This document shows positions 21,021 through 29,652 of a stretch of DNA of 53,851 bases, piece by piece. Positions within the stretch are counted from its first letter, which is position 1, and each line of letters begins with the position of its first letter. The stretch is from Flavobacteriia bacterium (GTDB lineage: Bacteria; Bacteroidota; Bacteroidia; Flavobacteriales_D; Crocinitomicaceae). A program made the position numbers and the translations under genes. Below the pieces are notes generated by a model that was not told where the DNA came from, ran no database searches, and saw nothing but the letters and a program-made list of their open reading frames with translations. The stretch is taken from NCBI GenBank assembly GCA_947490145.1, contig CANLGD010000014.1, forward strand, positions 1 through 53,851, read 5' to 3'.

Positions 21021-21314
21021 ATGAAAAACATTAAAATCGTAATAGCTATTATAGTTGGATTTGGATTAGCAAGTTTTGTTTATGAAGTTAAGAAAGGAAA
21101 TCCTCCAGTTAAAGTATATCGTGAAGGAGATGCGATGATTAATGTTTGGGAAAACAAAAATCAACAAGGTGAAAGTTACTTTTCCTATCAAGTACAAAAA
21201 GAATATAGTAAGGATGAACAAAAGAAATACACAAATAATTTCTACAGAAACGAATTGAAAGATTTGAAGAAAATACTAGATCAAGTAATAACTGAACTAG
21301 AAACAGAAAAGTAA
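21021..21314 (+). CDS. Small membrane-anchored protein, 97 residues
   Basis: One N-terminal membrane helix or signal anchor (residues 3-20) precedes a soluble part. There MINVWENKNQQGESYFSYQV then QKEYSKDEQKKY recall the beta strands of small ssDNA-binding or PC4-like proteins that begin with a similar INIW-xN string. That likeness is weak. The C-terminus is a basic/acidic helix. It stops 23 bases before the second non-coding RNA copy begins. Confidence 0.55.
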   Translation: MKNIKIVIAIIVGFGLASFVYEVKKGNPPVKVYREGDAMINVWENKNQQGESYFSYQVQKEYSKDEQKKYTNNFYRNELKDLKKILDQVITELETEK

Positions 21315-21336
21315 ATCCACAAGAAAAAAAAGGGGT

Positions 21337-21997
21337 TTGACAGCCTTGAGCTAGCCGCATCGGAGAAAGGCTGTGTGCAGGAAATGGAATGAAGCAAAGG
21401 AATGGAATGGAATTGCTTCATGGAATGTAGCGCGCGACGCCGTTTGCGAGTTAGCACCAAGTGGGAGATGAAAAGCAAGTGCCAACTTGTGGGAATGACC
21501 TATGCTGAAAGCACAAAGGGCTGGCGGAGTTTTTGAAAATCGAAGGAAAAATCTAAAAACAAGTGTGGAAAATTTGTGGATTGTAGGCACGGAAAGGAAC
21601 AAATGAGCACTCTTGTAAGCAACGAAAAATAAGATTAGAAAGTTGAACTAAAATGTGCTGCTTGTGGAAGTATGGAACAAGCTGCACACCAAGAAAGATT
21701 TGCTCAAAAACTGTGACAGCCCTGTAGCTTGGTGCGATAGCAGGCGAGCCAGACAATAAGCAACGGTGGACACCCAGTTAAAAATTGCGAAGCGACCTTG
21801 ACAAAGGGTCTGGGTGGACAAAGTAGTTGCGAGTGAGGAACATTGAAGACGTAACAAAAAAAGCTAATGGAAAACCGTTATGAGGAATTTTGACGAATAG
21901 GTTTGTAATGATGTTAGCAAGGGCACGACCAAAGGAAGTGTTTTATATACCCTTGCAAACAAGCTTTTTTTTGTGAAAGGAGGAAATGGACGAACAC
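21337..21997 (+). ncRNA. Large structured non-coding RNA element, copy 2
   Basis: It shares conserved blocks with 5925-6660 in the same order and orientation. Equivalent helices keep pairing with changed bases. CACCCAG 21771-21777 with CTGGGTG 21810-21816 replaces CCCCTTG/CAAGGGG. CCTGT 21721-21725 with GCAGG 21740-21744 turns a C-G into a U-G pair. GAAGCAA 21391-21397 with TTGCTTC 21413-21419 is a shifted version of the 5' hairpin. GTTAGCAAGGG 21913-21923 with CCCTTGCAAAC 21950-21960 has one mismatch. The bases from ACAAGCTTTTT to GGACGAACAC end both copies. This copy carries no REP insertions and no downstream nuclease gene. Open frames on either strand here are short and not shared between copies. 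Confidence 0.72.
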
Positions 21998-22150
21998 AAT
22001 ATAACCCCCTTTAAAATTAGAAGAATGGAAGTTTGTCGATAAACTTTATTGAAAAGAAGATTGTGTTTGTAATTGTGGAACGAAATATCGAAAATGAATT
22101 TGATTTAGACATATAATCATTTGAAAGTGAAATAGCTAAACGAAAAATGG

Positions 22151-22360
22151 GTGAGAAAAGAATATTCATTTCAAGCTATTTCTCTTGACTTATATAAACG
22201 AATACGTACCGAAAAACTCAAAACGAAACGGTTTTATTTGAGAAATGCTGACCACATTTTTCTTGTGGCCGCATTTTGGAATAAATCTGTTGAGTTTCTG
22301 CTAGGGCGTAATTGGAAAGCTGCCGATTTTTCATCGGGACTTGAAAATGTAGACCGTTAA
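22151..22360 (+). CDS. Doubtful small open frame, possible gene remnant
   Basis: Sixty-nine codons are open between the second RNA copy and the leftward protease gene. The composition is plausible for a protein (FYLRNADHIFLVAAFWNKSV), but no start signal, family or paralogue is seen. It may be the end of a gene whose 5' part was lost when the RNA element arrived, as proposed for 6617-7447. The 150 bases before it (22000-22150) show nothing recognisable. Confidence 0.25.
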   Translation: MRKEYSFQAISLDLYKRIRTEKLKTKRFYLRNADHIFLVAAFWNKSVEFLLGRNWKAADFSSGLENVDR

Positions 22361-22372
22361 AGCAGCCTTATT

Positions 22373-23404
22373 TTATTTTGAAATCCTATTCTGAAAATCT
22401 TTTGCATTTTTGAGATAGACAATCAGCAAAGCAACACCTAGGTATGATATAAATAAGCCAGGTAAAGACCAGGTGAATACATCATAAACTCCATGAAGGA
22501 TTGCTGGAATTAATATAGCTAAAAGCCATAAAGAATACCTGTTATTAGGATATAGAAATGAAAAAGATATAAAGTATGCGCTTATAGCCGCCCAGATAGC
22601 ATGCAAAAATGGCAGTGATGTTAAACGTGCAATATTTAAGAAAAAACCAGTACCATAATCTAACTTAGAATTTACTGTTAATTGATAAATGACCCCCTCA
22701 AAAACACCAAAGCCAATTCCAGAAATCAAACCATAAAAAACAACAGTTTGAGGAAGTAATGGTTCTTTTGAAAACCTAAGTAAAATAAATACTGGAAGAA
22801 GTTTGACCAATTCTTCAAATACTCCTACACCGAAAATAAAACCAATTAACTTCTCAATAAATGAATTTTGATCACTGATAAGAGAATATAAGGGGTTAAT
22901 TTCTGTTATTCTGAGCAAATCTACAGAAACGAAAATAAGTACTTGAACTGCAAAGAAAATAATAACCGATTTGCCAATTGACACTTGTTTTGTCTTAAAA
23001 ATTGTATAAAAAAACAAACCCCAAATAACTGAAAAATATAAAGCAATTGCATAAAAAGTAAATATACCTGCACCTGAAAATTTAATTAAAAATGCAGGGG
23101 CTAAACCTATCAATGATAAAATAAACAGTTTTTGATCCGATTTTAATGTTGCAAAAGAAAAAGATTTTTTTGGTAAAAGCAGATTAAATCCAAATGATTT
23201 AATCTGCTTTATTATATGACCATTATTCTTTATTTTATATTTAACATTATGTTTTTTTAATACATCACGTATTATCCGAATTTCTTTTGATGTTGAAACA
23301 ACCTTATCATTCAATAAAATTTTCCCTTCATTGACATACACTTTTATTGCGTTCAAATCATAAGGGCCATGAATCTTGCCATTACGCTCAATTGAATAAT
23401 TCAT
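22373..23404 (-). CDS. GYF_2-PrsW family intramembrane metalloprotease
   Basis: The product has 343 residues. An N-terminal GYF_2-like domain (about 1-55: YSIERNGKIHGPYDLNAIKV) is joined to a multi-pass membrane domain with eight or so helices. PrsW signature motifs are present: EELVKLLPV (Glu-Glu and Lys), FGVFEGVIY, HAIWAA, and HGVYD near the end. PrsW-type enzymes cleave membrane proteins such as anti-sigma factors. It is the last gene of the Ter operon, 30 bases after terC, so it may process a membrane partner of the stress response. The function in this setting is inferred. Confidence 0.8.
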   Translation of the reverse strand: MNYSIERNGKIHGPYDLNAIKVYVNEGKILLNDKVVSTSKEIRIIRDVLKKHNVKYKIKNNGHIIKQIKSFGFNLLLPKKSFSFATLKSDQKLFILSLIGLAPAFLIKFSGAGIFTFYAIALYFSVIWGLFFYTIFKTKQVSIGKSVIIFFAVQVLIFVSVDLLRITEINPLYSLISDQNSFIEKLIGFIFGVGVFEELVKLLPVFILLRFSKEPLLPQTVVFYGLISGIGFGVFEGVIYQLTVNSKLDYGTGFFLNIARLTSLPFLHAIWAAISAYFISFSFLYPNNRYSLWLLAILIPAILHGVYDVFTWSLPGLFISYLGVALLIVYLKNAKDFQNRISK

Positions 23405-23434
23405 TCTGATACAGTAAATTCAATGGTTTGGTAA

Positions 23435-24436
23435 TTATTCTTCTACTTCAGTTGGTTCTGGAAATAAAATAGAAATGATTACTGAAATAACTAAAACACT
23501 ACCTATAAATATTAACGAATGGACAGATTCTATATGATAAAAAGGAGCAATTATCATTTTTACACCAATAAATGAAAGAACAAATGCAAGACCATAAGGT
23601 AATTTACTAAATAAGTGAATGAAATTATCTAATAAGAAAAATAATGCTCTTAAACCTAAAATTGCAAAAATATTTGATGTGTAAAGGATGAATGGGTCAT
23701 TTGAAATAGCAAATATTGCAGGAATACTATCTACTGCAAAAAGTAAATCAGTAAACTCAATTACAGCAACTACCACTAATAAAGGTGTTGCGAATTTTTT
23801 ACCATTTTCATAAGTAAAGAATTTGCTACCATCATATTTTTCAGAAACAGGAAATATTTTTCTAATAAATTTGGCACCTTTTGAATTGTTAAAATCTTCC
23901 TCATCATCACCATCGTTTGAAAACCATGATTTTATACCTGCATACACTAAAAATAAACCAAATAAAGTCATTACAATGTTTATGTTGTATTTGAAGCCTT
24001 CATGACCAAAATAATTTAAAATTTTATTTAAATAAGTCATTTCTATTAAAAATGTACCAGAAAAAATAAAAATTGCTCTCAAAACCAAAGCCCCAATTAT
24101 ACCCCAAAAAAGTACCTTATGTTTATTTTGATTTGCAACATCAAAGAATTTAAAAACCAAGATAAATACAAATAGGTTATCAACTGAAAGTGATTTTTCA
24201 ATCCAATACGCAGATTGAAATTCAAAAAACTTAGCAGAACCTGCATAATAATAAACTAAACCACTAAAAATCATGGATAAAGAAATCCAAACAATTGACC
24301 AAATTACAGCTTCCTTATTTGAAACCTCGTGGCTTTTCTTATTAAATACACCTAAATCAATTAATAACATTACAATTATTGTAAAAGCAAATATTGCAAT
24401 TAGACCTGGGTTATTTGAGACTATAGAATTTGTCAT
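23435..24436 (-). CDS. terC: TerC/Alx-type integral membrane protein
   Basis: The product has 333 residues with about nine transmembrane helices. The TerC motif YWIEKSLSVDNLFVFILVF (about 77-95) and a second motif, EFTDLLFAVDSIPAIFAISN (about 229-248), carry the conserved membrane Asp and Glu residues. Near the middle is a charged cytosolic loop (SNDGDDEEDFNNSKG). Family members act in tellurite tolerance and in manganese export. In Ter clusters TerC is proposed to anchor the TerD complex at the membrane. The gene is separated from the kinase gene by a TTTA/TTTG repeat tract. Confidence 0.9.
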   Translation of the reverse strand: MTNSIVSNNPGLIAIFAFTIIVMLLIDLGVFNKKSHEVSNKEAVIWSIVWISLSMIFSGLVYYYAGSAKFFEFQSAYWIEKSLSVDNLFVFILVFKFFDVANQNKHKVLFWGIIGALVLRAIFIFSGTFLIEMTYLNKILNYFGHEGFKYNINIVMTLFGLFLVYAGIKSWFSNDGDDEEDFNNSKGAKFIRKIFPVSEKYDGSKFFTYENGKKFATPLLVVVAVIEFTDLLFAVDSIPAIFAISNDPFILYTSNIFAILGLRALFFLLDNFIHLFSKLPYGLAFVLSFIGVKMIIAPFYHIESVHSLIFIGSVLVISVIISILFPEPTEVEE

Positions 24437-24444
24437 GACTTAAT

Positions 24445-24490
24445 TTTTTATTTATTTATTTATTTATTTGTTTATTTGTTTATTTTTTTT
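24445..24490. repeat. Tetranucleotide TTTA/TTTG simple repeat between kinase and terC genes
   Basis: About eleven consecutive four-base units (TTTA, then TTTG variants, then a T run) fill the 54-base gap between the kinase stop and the terC start. Such tracts change length by slippage and here could alter the spacing or leader of terC. Part of it could also act as a weak terminator on the leftward transcript (A-rich there). Confidence 0.7.
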
Positions 24491-25999
24491 TTATTTGTTC
24501 GCTAAAGTAATTAATATTACTCGGCCTCCTTCCTCTTTTGATAAAAGTATTTTTTTGTTATCAGTTATTTCCAACATTTCGCCAATTGCAATTTCTTTAT
24601 CCTCTGTCAAATCTTTTAATGATGTTAATTTTTGATTTACAAAAACCCACTTATTATTGTGAAAAGTAAAGTAACCAACTGGAACTTTTTGAGCTGCACT
24701 TAATTTTTCATTTCTTGTAATATTTCTATCAACATGCCATTGAAATAAATATTGATTGTTATAAACCATCAAACGATGATTCTCTGGTTTCCAAACTGTT
24801 GGTTTAAATTGATAATAAAAATCTAAAACTGGCAGCGTTCCTTTATGTTTTGTATCACAAAATGGACATTTAGGAGTGTTAGAATTATCAAAAACATACC
24901 ATTTTTGATCACACAAAGGATTCAAACATTGTTGCATTAAATCTGTCGTCTTGAGCAAAGCAATCTCCCACTCGTCGGCAGTTGGTCTTTGCATAGGATT
25001 GTGCAGCCCATCAATAAAAGCCTTCTCAAATAATTTAGATAAATATGGACCAGTAATTGTGTAAGGTAATTTATCTGTATCTGCCCAGTATTTATCCCAT
25101 TTTTTAATTTGATTTAGTTTTATCTTATTTATTTTATTAGTTGGATGTTCAACAAAAAGAGCTTTCTCACCCATTGAAAGTAAATCATCTTTTTCTGTAT
25201 CTAAATCATGAACTTTTCCTCCTTTTAAAGGATGGCGATGTAAAAGATACATGTAAATCAAGCATGCCAAAGCATGTAAATCTGTTAATCTGTTAGGTAA
25301 TTTACGATTTGGATCTGTTTTACCTAAATGTTTACTTGCAAGAACTTCCGGAGCTATAAAATCCGCTGTTCCTATTACCTCAGCTTGAAAAACACCAGGA
25401 ACAACTAAGCCATCTAAATCAATCATGCAAGCTGAACCAGTTAATGGATCAACTAATACATTATTATATGACAAATCAGAATGAGATAAACCCATTTGAT
25501 GCATCTTTTTCACTCCTCTAGATAAATTAACACAAATTTGAAAATAATTTAGCCACTTACCTAATTCACTTTGATCTAAATTTAAAGGAAATAATTTATT
25601 TCTAAAGGAAGCACTTGCAAACCACTTCCCATTTTTTTCTTCACCTTTAATTAAATCTTGATTGGCATATCCTTTATTGAAAAAAAACTTAGAGTTATAA
25701 ATTGGAACAATTATACCAGTCTGACCATTATCTTCTATAATATCTGTTGGCCATCTGTAGATTTCATCTAAGTAATAATTACCTCCTTCATTATTTTTAA
25801 TGCGTGATAAATAATCAGTTGTTATTTTCTTTAATCGTTCTTTTTGATTATGATCTTGTTTTTCTTTAAAAATGGCAACAACGTATTTTCTGTCTGGGCT
25901 AAAATAAACGTTTTTAGCAGTTCCACTTTTCGGGTCGCCATTATCTATATATTGATAAGTATTACCCGTAATTGTTGATTTAACCGTTTTGATTGACAT
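24491..25999 (-). CDS. Ter-associated serine/threonine protein kinase with zinc ribbon
   Basis: The product has 502 residues. The kinase core spans about 10-340: an ATP-site Lys in VVAIFK (about 52-57), the catalytic loop HSDLSYNN (about 171-178), DLDG in place of DFG, and TADFIAPEVLAS as the APE region. A C-terminal zinc ribbon has CLNPLC and CPFC pairs (about 360-380), followed by a beta-rich tail of about 100 residues. Kinases of this YegI-like type are paired with a PP2C phosphatase and a TerY-type vWA protein in Ter systems. The phosphatase gene starts upstream with 11 bases between, so phosphorylation and dephosphorylation are encoded together. Confidence 0.8.
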   Translation of the reverse strand: MSIKTVKSTITGNTYQYIDNGDPKSGTAKNVYFSPDRKYVVAIFKEKQDHNQKERLKKITTDYLSRIKNNEGGNYYLDEIYRWPTDIIEDNGQTGIIVPIYNSKFFFNKGYANQDLIKGEEKNGKWFASASFRNKLFPLNLDQSELGKWLNYFQICVNLSRGVKKMHQMGLSHSDLSYNNVLVDPLTGSACMIDLDGLVVPGVFQAEVIGTADFIAPEVLASKHLGKTDPNRKLPNRLTDLHALACLIYMYLLHRHPLKGGKVHDLDTEKDDLLSMGEKALFVEHPTNKINKIKLNQIKKWDKYWADTDKLPYTITGPYLSKLFEKAFIDGLHNPMQRPTADEWEIALLKTTDLMQQCLNPLCDQKWYVFDNSNTPKCPFCDTKHKGTLPVLDFYYQFKPTVWKPENHRLMVYNNQYLFQWHVDRNITRNEKLSAAQKVPVGYFTFHNNKWVFVNQKLTSLKDLTEDKEIAIGEMLEITDNKKILLSKEEGGRVILITLANK

Positions 26000-26010
26000 C
26001 TCGAAATGGA

Positions 26011-27522
26011 TTAATAAATTAATGCTAAAGTTCTGTCATCATGATTTCCGGGACTCCAGAAATCCATCCATTTTGATAAACTTTCTGCTGTTTCGATACT
26101 TCTTTTTTCGAAATCAACTTTAATTTTATCATCGTTATGCCCGCCTAAATCAGCTAAAAATTCATTCCATTTTTCCAATTTTTCAAGATTTGCTTCTACT
26201 ACAAATTTAGCATCATAAATTCCATCCGTCATTAGAATTAAATATGAAAAATCATCAATTATTTTAAATCCAAAACGAGTTGAGAACTTATCGCTTACAA
26301 AAATTTCTGGCATAGTAATGAATCTTGTACCTCCTCCAAAATCGCCAACATCAAGCCAATTCATTAATTTAAATTCTGTGAAATCTTTATTTAAAATTCC
26401 TATTGGACAATCTCCAACTCCAAAAGATAAAACGACATAGCCAAAGTCGTATTTTTTGAACAAGGAAAAAATTAAGGTACTATGTAAATCCTTAATACTA
26501 AATTCATTTTTAATTGAAAATTCCTCGAGGCAATTGTATACTGCTTTTGCACAAGCACCTAAATTGCTATAAATGAACTTACTAATTTCACTTTGAATTG
26601 AAACTTTTTCCTCTTTTACCTCTAAAACTTCTACATCATTTTCATCCTTAAAATCGGCTTCCTCAGATTTATCTACATTATTTAAAACGGCGGTATTTCC
26701 ATTATTCAACTCTTGATGGTAACTTGAAATTAATGTATCAAATTTCGTCGATAATTCTGATGTTAACTCGTTTTCAAAGTAATTAATCACCTTAGCACAA
26801 GCTAATTCAGAACCTTTACGTGAGTATTTTGCGCTACCTGCACCATCAGAAACTGCAACAACGCTCCATCCAGTTTGATCAAAATGTTTGAAAGAAAAAT
26901 CATCATCACGAAATGAACCAACGTTTGCGTGCGAGCGACCTCTCTTTGATGCTACAGCAATATTCTTATAGCCCAATTTTTCAAAAGTAAAAACGTTATT
27001 TTCTTTCCAATATTTATCTTGTTGGTCACTTGGTAAATCTTTCCAAAGATCTTTTGGATTAGCGTTTATAATAAATGATAATATTTTCTCATTTAATTTA
27101 GAATCATCTAATTCGCCTTTAATTCTATATTTAAATTTGATTTTGAAATCACCACTTTGATTCGGAACGCCCGAAATAGTTTCTGTTTCATTATCATAAA
27201 TTAAATTTTTATCTTCTAAGCCTTCAAATTCAGTTAATACGATATCATTCAAACCCAATTTTACAAAGTCTAATTTAACATTATACTCTTTACCAAAAGT
27301 TGCATTTGGTATTTGAATATGTTGATTCTGTATTTCAAAAATTCTCAATTTTGACATAATTCTTGTTTTTAACTCTTCTTGTTGACCAATAATTATTTGC
27401 ATAGATGAAATATTATCTTCATCTGCTACAAAATCTTCTAAAACAATTTTATTTTTATCTGAGAAGGAAATATTTTCGTTTGCAAGTATTTTTGTGATAT
27501 AGCTTTCTAGTCTTTTTTTCAT
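26011..27522 (-). CDS. PP2C-type protein phosphatase with N-terminal Ig-like region
   Basis: The product has 503 residues. The N-terminal 170 include a short helical part and an Ig/cadherin-like stretch (GLNDIVLTEFEGLEDKNLIY then DNETETISGVPNQSGDFKI). The PP2C domain starts near 190: KRGRSHANVGSFRDDDF, the metal-binding VVAVSDGAGSAKYSRKG (about 222-238), VGDCPIG near 369 and LMTDGIYD near 424. It would remove phosphates added by the kinase encoded next. The gene overlaps or abuts both neighbours within 3-11 bases. The 30-residue Glu/Val-rich insert at about 280-310 is unusual. Confidence 0.8.
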   Translation of the reverse strand: MKKRLESYITKILANENISFSDKNKIVLEDFVADEDNISSMQIIIGQQEELKTRIMSKLRIFEIQNQHIQIPNATFGKEYNVKLDFVKLGLNDIVLTEFEGLEDKNLIYDNETETISGVPNQSGDFKIKFKYRIKGELDDSKLNEKILSFIINANPKDLWKDLPSDQQDKYWKENNVFTFEKLGYKNIAVASKRGRSHANVGSFRDDDFSFKHFDQTGWSVVAVSDGAGSAKYSRKGSELACAKVINYFENELTSELSTKFDTLISSYHQELNNGNTAVLNNVDKSEEADFKDENDVEVLEVKEEKVSIQSEISKFIYSNLGACAKAVYNCLEEFSIKNEFSIKDLHSTLIFSLFKKYDFGYVVLSFGVGDCPIGILNKDFTEFKLMNWLDVGDFGGGTRFITMPEIFVSDKFSTRFGFKIIDDFSYLILMTDGIYDAKFVVEANLEKLEKWNEFLADLGGHNDDKIKVDFEKRSIETAESLSKWMDFWSPGNHDDRTLALIY

Positions 27523-27525
27523 AAT

Positions 27526-28578
27526 CTAACCTAATCCACGATTGACATCAAAACCACCCTCACCATATCCATACTTTGCTTTTGAGTGACACCACGGGCA
27601 AGTACTTTCTTCCTCATCACCAATACAATGTATTTTCCCGCAACTGCACAAAGCAAAAGCAAATTGATTTCCACAACATGGACAACTTGGAGCACCCATC
27701 AATTCCTCACTTCTTATTTTTGAAGTCATTGCATTTTCATCAGATAATTCATAATATGAATTATCAACTTGAAAACCACCAACCAATCGATAAGACATTG
27801 TACTTAAATTTAGTTCTGAAAATTCAGAAGGGTTTACTGTCCTTTTATACTTCATCAAGTATGGCTTACTTGTATTTTGACACTTTGCAGAAAGAACCAC
27901 AAAATTATCATCTGTTTGTCTCTTAGATACTATTTCTTTGGTTAAATCAATTTTACTTATTGTTTCATTATCTAATTTAGCTAGCTCAAAACCACTTCCA
28001 TTACTTTCAACACTTATACTGCTTGTTTTAATAGAATCAGTGACCCATTTAAAGAATTTTCTATAATCTTCATCTGTAGAATTTTGAAAAATTAATACAT
28101 CATTTGTCAATTGACTTAACATTGAAGTATCTGTCGCTGACCCAAACGAAACTGCAACCATATTTGCCGTTTGAGACCAATTATCTTTCCATTCTTTTAT
28201 TGCTAAAGAAGGATTGTCGGTAGGTACGCCATCTGTAAACAAAAACACGATAGGTTTCCAATCACCTTTTTGCTCATATGTAGTTTTAACAATATTCTTT
28301 CTTAGTTCAAACATTAAATGACCAAGACCAATGCCCAAAGATGTTCCACCACCTATAGGGAATTTAGGAGGATAAAAACTAATAACTTCTTGCAAAGGAA
28401 CTAATGTTTTTGCCTGTCCAGCAAAAACGATAATTGATACCCACACTGTTTCGATAGCATGTGGGTCAGATTTGATTGCTTTTATAATTGTAGCAATTCC
28501 TTCTTCCACGTATTGGATTTGTTCTCCAACCATTGATTCAGAAACATCAATAAGAAAGTAAATAGGTAAACGTCTCAT
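27526..28578 (-). CDS. terY: TerY-type vWA protein with C-terminal zinc-binding domain
   Basis: The product has 350 residues. The vWA domain opens RRLPIYFLIDVSESMVGEQI with an intact MIDAS DxSxS, later GGGTSLG and FLFTDGVPTDNP for the other metal contacts. The last 60 residues hold a TerY-C-like metal site: CPCCG, CSCGKIHC and CPWC. TerY-type proteins are thought to link TerD-family proteins with the kinase and phosphatase. It is three bases upstream of the PP2C gene. It is the only one of the three vWA proteins here with the zinc domain. Confidence 0.85.
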   Translation of the reverse strand: MRRLPIYFLIDVSESMVGEQIQYVEEGIATIIKAIKSDPHAIETVWVSIIVFAGQAKTLVPLQEVISFYPPKFPIGGGTSLGIGLGHLMFELRKNIVKTTYEQKGDWKPIVFLFTDGVPTDNPSLAIKEWKDNWSQTANMVAVSFGSATDTSMLSQLTNDVLIFQNSTDEDYRKFFKWVTDSIKTSSISVESNGSGFELAKLDNETISKIDLTKEIVSKRQTDDNFVVLSAKCQNTSKPYLMKYKRTVNPSEFSELNLSTMSYRLVGGFQVDNSYYELSDENAMTSKIRSEELMGAPSCPCCGNQFAFALCSCGKIHCIGDEEESTCPWCHSKAKYGYGEGGFDVNRGLG

Positions 28579-28584
28579 ATAATT

Positions 28585-28848
28585 TTAAAATAAATTAATA
28601 ATTAAAAGTAGAATCAATAAAAGTACAAATTGAGAAAAATCAACTGCAACACCTTGACCAACTTGAACTGGCTTAATTCTTTTTTTTAAAAAACTCAAAA
28701 TAGGATTGAAAATTTTGTCTAAAAAGTTAAAATATCCTCTAAAACGAGGGTCTAATCTATCTTTGTATTGATAAATTTTTGAATAAAAAAATAATCCAAA
28801 AATAAGAATCATACTAAAAACCTTTAGAAAGTAAAATAATAAAAACAT
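28585..28848 (-). CDS. YggT-like small membrane protein, 87 residues
   Basis: One long membrane segment at the N-terminus (1-22), a basic middle with LDKIFNPILSFLKKRIKPVQ, and a second segment after VDFSQFVLLLILLLIINLF at the end. The NPIL...VDFSQFVLLL order is the YggT pattern. It lies six bases from each neighbour in the Ter operon, which makes accidental placement unlikely. Its role there is unknown; membrane organisation is a guess. Confidence 0.65.
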   Translation of the reverse strand: MFLLFYFLKVFSMILIFGLFFYSKIYQYKDRLDPRFRGYFNFLDKIFNPILSFLKKRIKPVQVGQGVAVDFSQFVLLLILLLIINLF

Positions 28849-28854
28849 ACTTAA

Positions 28855-29490
28855 TTAAATTACTAAGGTTATTTCACTTGGAGGAGGCGGAAGTGCGACA
28901 CTTTCACCTGTACCTTGACTTTTGCTGCCTTGTTCTATTGTTTCTGAAACCCATTTAAAAAATTGTTTCAAAGTTGTTGTGTCAGCATTGTCCAAATGCA
29001 CAACATCATTTGTCAATTCTTTTAACAAACTATCATCAGCTAAGGCTCCTGCAGCGCAGCATATTATTGCACCAAAATTTAATGATTTAATTTTAGGAAT
29101 CATATTTCTATATACGAGCAAATCATTTGGTTTTCCATCAGTAAACAAGAAAAAAAGTGGTTTCCAATCTCCTTTTTGAGATGGCGTACTTTTAATAATA
29201 TCAACTTGGACTTTCTCATAAAGAATTTCCAAAGCTTTACCAGTATGAGTTGGACCACTTTGTGGACAGCTAATTTCTGGTAATTGAAACATTGCTAATT
29301 CAGTTAAAGGACAGATCTCATTAACTTCTCTATCAAATGTTATGATACTTATCCACAACGAATCAAGAGCTTGCGGATCACTTCTTAAAGCATTAATCAT
29401 ACCAGACAAAGCATTATTTAATGCTTGAATAGGTTCGCCATACATTGAACCCGAGGTGTCCAATAAAAAATAAACAGGTAATCTTCTCAT
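28855..29490 (-). CDS. vWA domain protein of the TerY/TerF type
   Basis: I chose the ATG at 29488-29490 (MRRLPVYFLLDTSG), which aligns with the other vWA proteins; the frame stays open upstream, but that DNA codes for a 52-residue protein in another frame. The 211-residue protein has a complete MIDAS (DTSGSM, GPTHTGKAL, FLFTDGKPND) and a short Pro-rich tail (LPPPPSEITLVI) that recurs at the end of the 29653-30291 product. The tail may be a docking peptide. It lacks the zinc domain of the larger TerY-type protein. Confidence 0.8.
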   Translation of the reverse strand: MRRLPVYFLLDTSGSMYGEPIQALNNALSGMINALRSDPQALDSLWISIITFDREVNEICPLTELAMFQLPEISCPQSGPTHTGKALEILYEKVQVDIIKSTPSQKGDWKPLFFLFTDGKPNDLLVYRNMIPKIKSLNFGAIICCAAGALADDSLLKELTNDVVHLDNADTTTLKQFFKWVSETIEQGSKSQGTGESVALPPPPSEITLVI

Positions 29491-29491
29491 T

Positions 29492-29650
29492 TTACTTTTT
29501 TCCAAATAATAATTTCCATATGAATCCACCAATTTTTCTTTGAATGCCTGTTTTTGTAGTTGGGATTCCAGTTTGACGAGCAACACTTTGTCTCGCACTT
29601 GTTATACCAAGTAATCTTTTCCAAGAAAAAGAAAAACCAAATTTTCCCAC
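29492..29650 (-). CDS. Small basic protein between two Ter vWA genes, 52 residues
   Basis: A GTG at 29648-29650, two bases after the upstream stop, opens a 52-codon frame ending one base before the next ATG. The product starts MGKFGFSFSWKRLLGITSAR and continues QSVARQTGIPTTKTG, then a basic, hydrophobic tail. I recall similar short proteins with SFSWKRxLGI and TGIPTTKxG strings beside vWA/TerD genes. The snug fit between two genes and the protein-like sequence support it. The basic residues may bind nucleic acid or membrane; function unknown. Confidence 0.65.
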   Translation of the reverse strand: MGKFGFSFSWKRLLGITSARQSVARQTGIPTTKTGIQRKIGGFIWKLLFGKK

Positions 29651-29652
29651 TT

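Noticed and set aside
21351..21857. Several short minus-strand open frames across the second RNA copy
   Set aside because: They correspond to frames of copy 1 only in pieces, are interrupted differently, and have no start signals.
24445..24490. CRISPR or other spaced repeat array
   Set aside because: It is a continuous four-base simple repeat without spacers. No array with regular repeats and unique spacers was seen anywhere in the window.
29491..29598. Upstream extension of the second vWA protein to a start at 29598
   Set aside because: The extension overlaps a better 52-residue frame, and all vWA paralogues begin at the RRLP motif.
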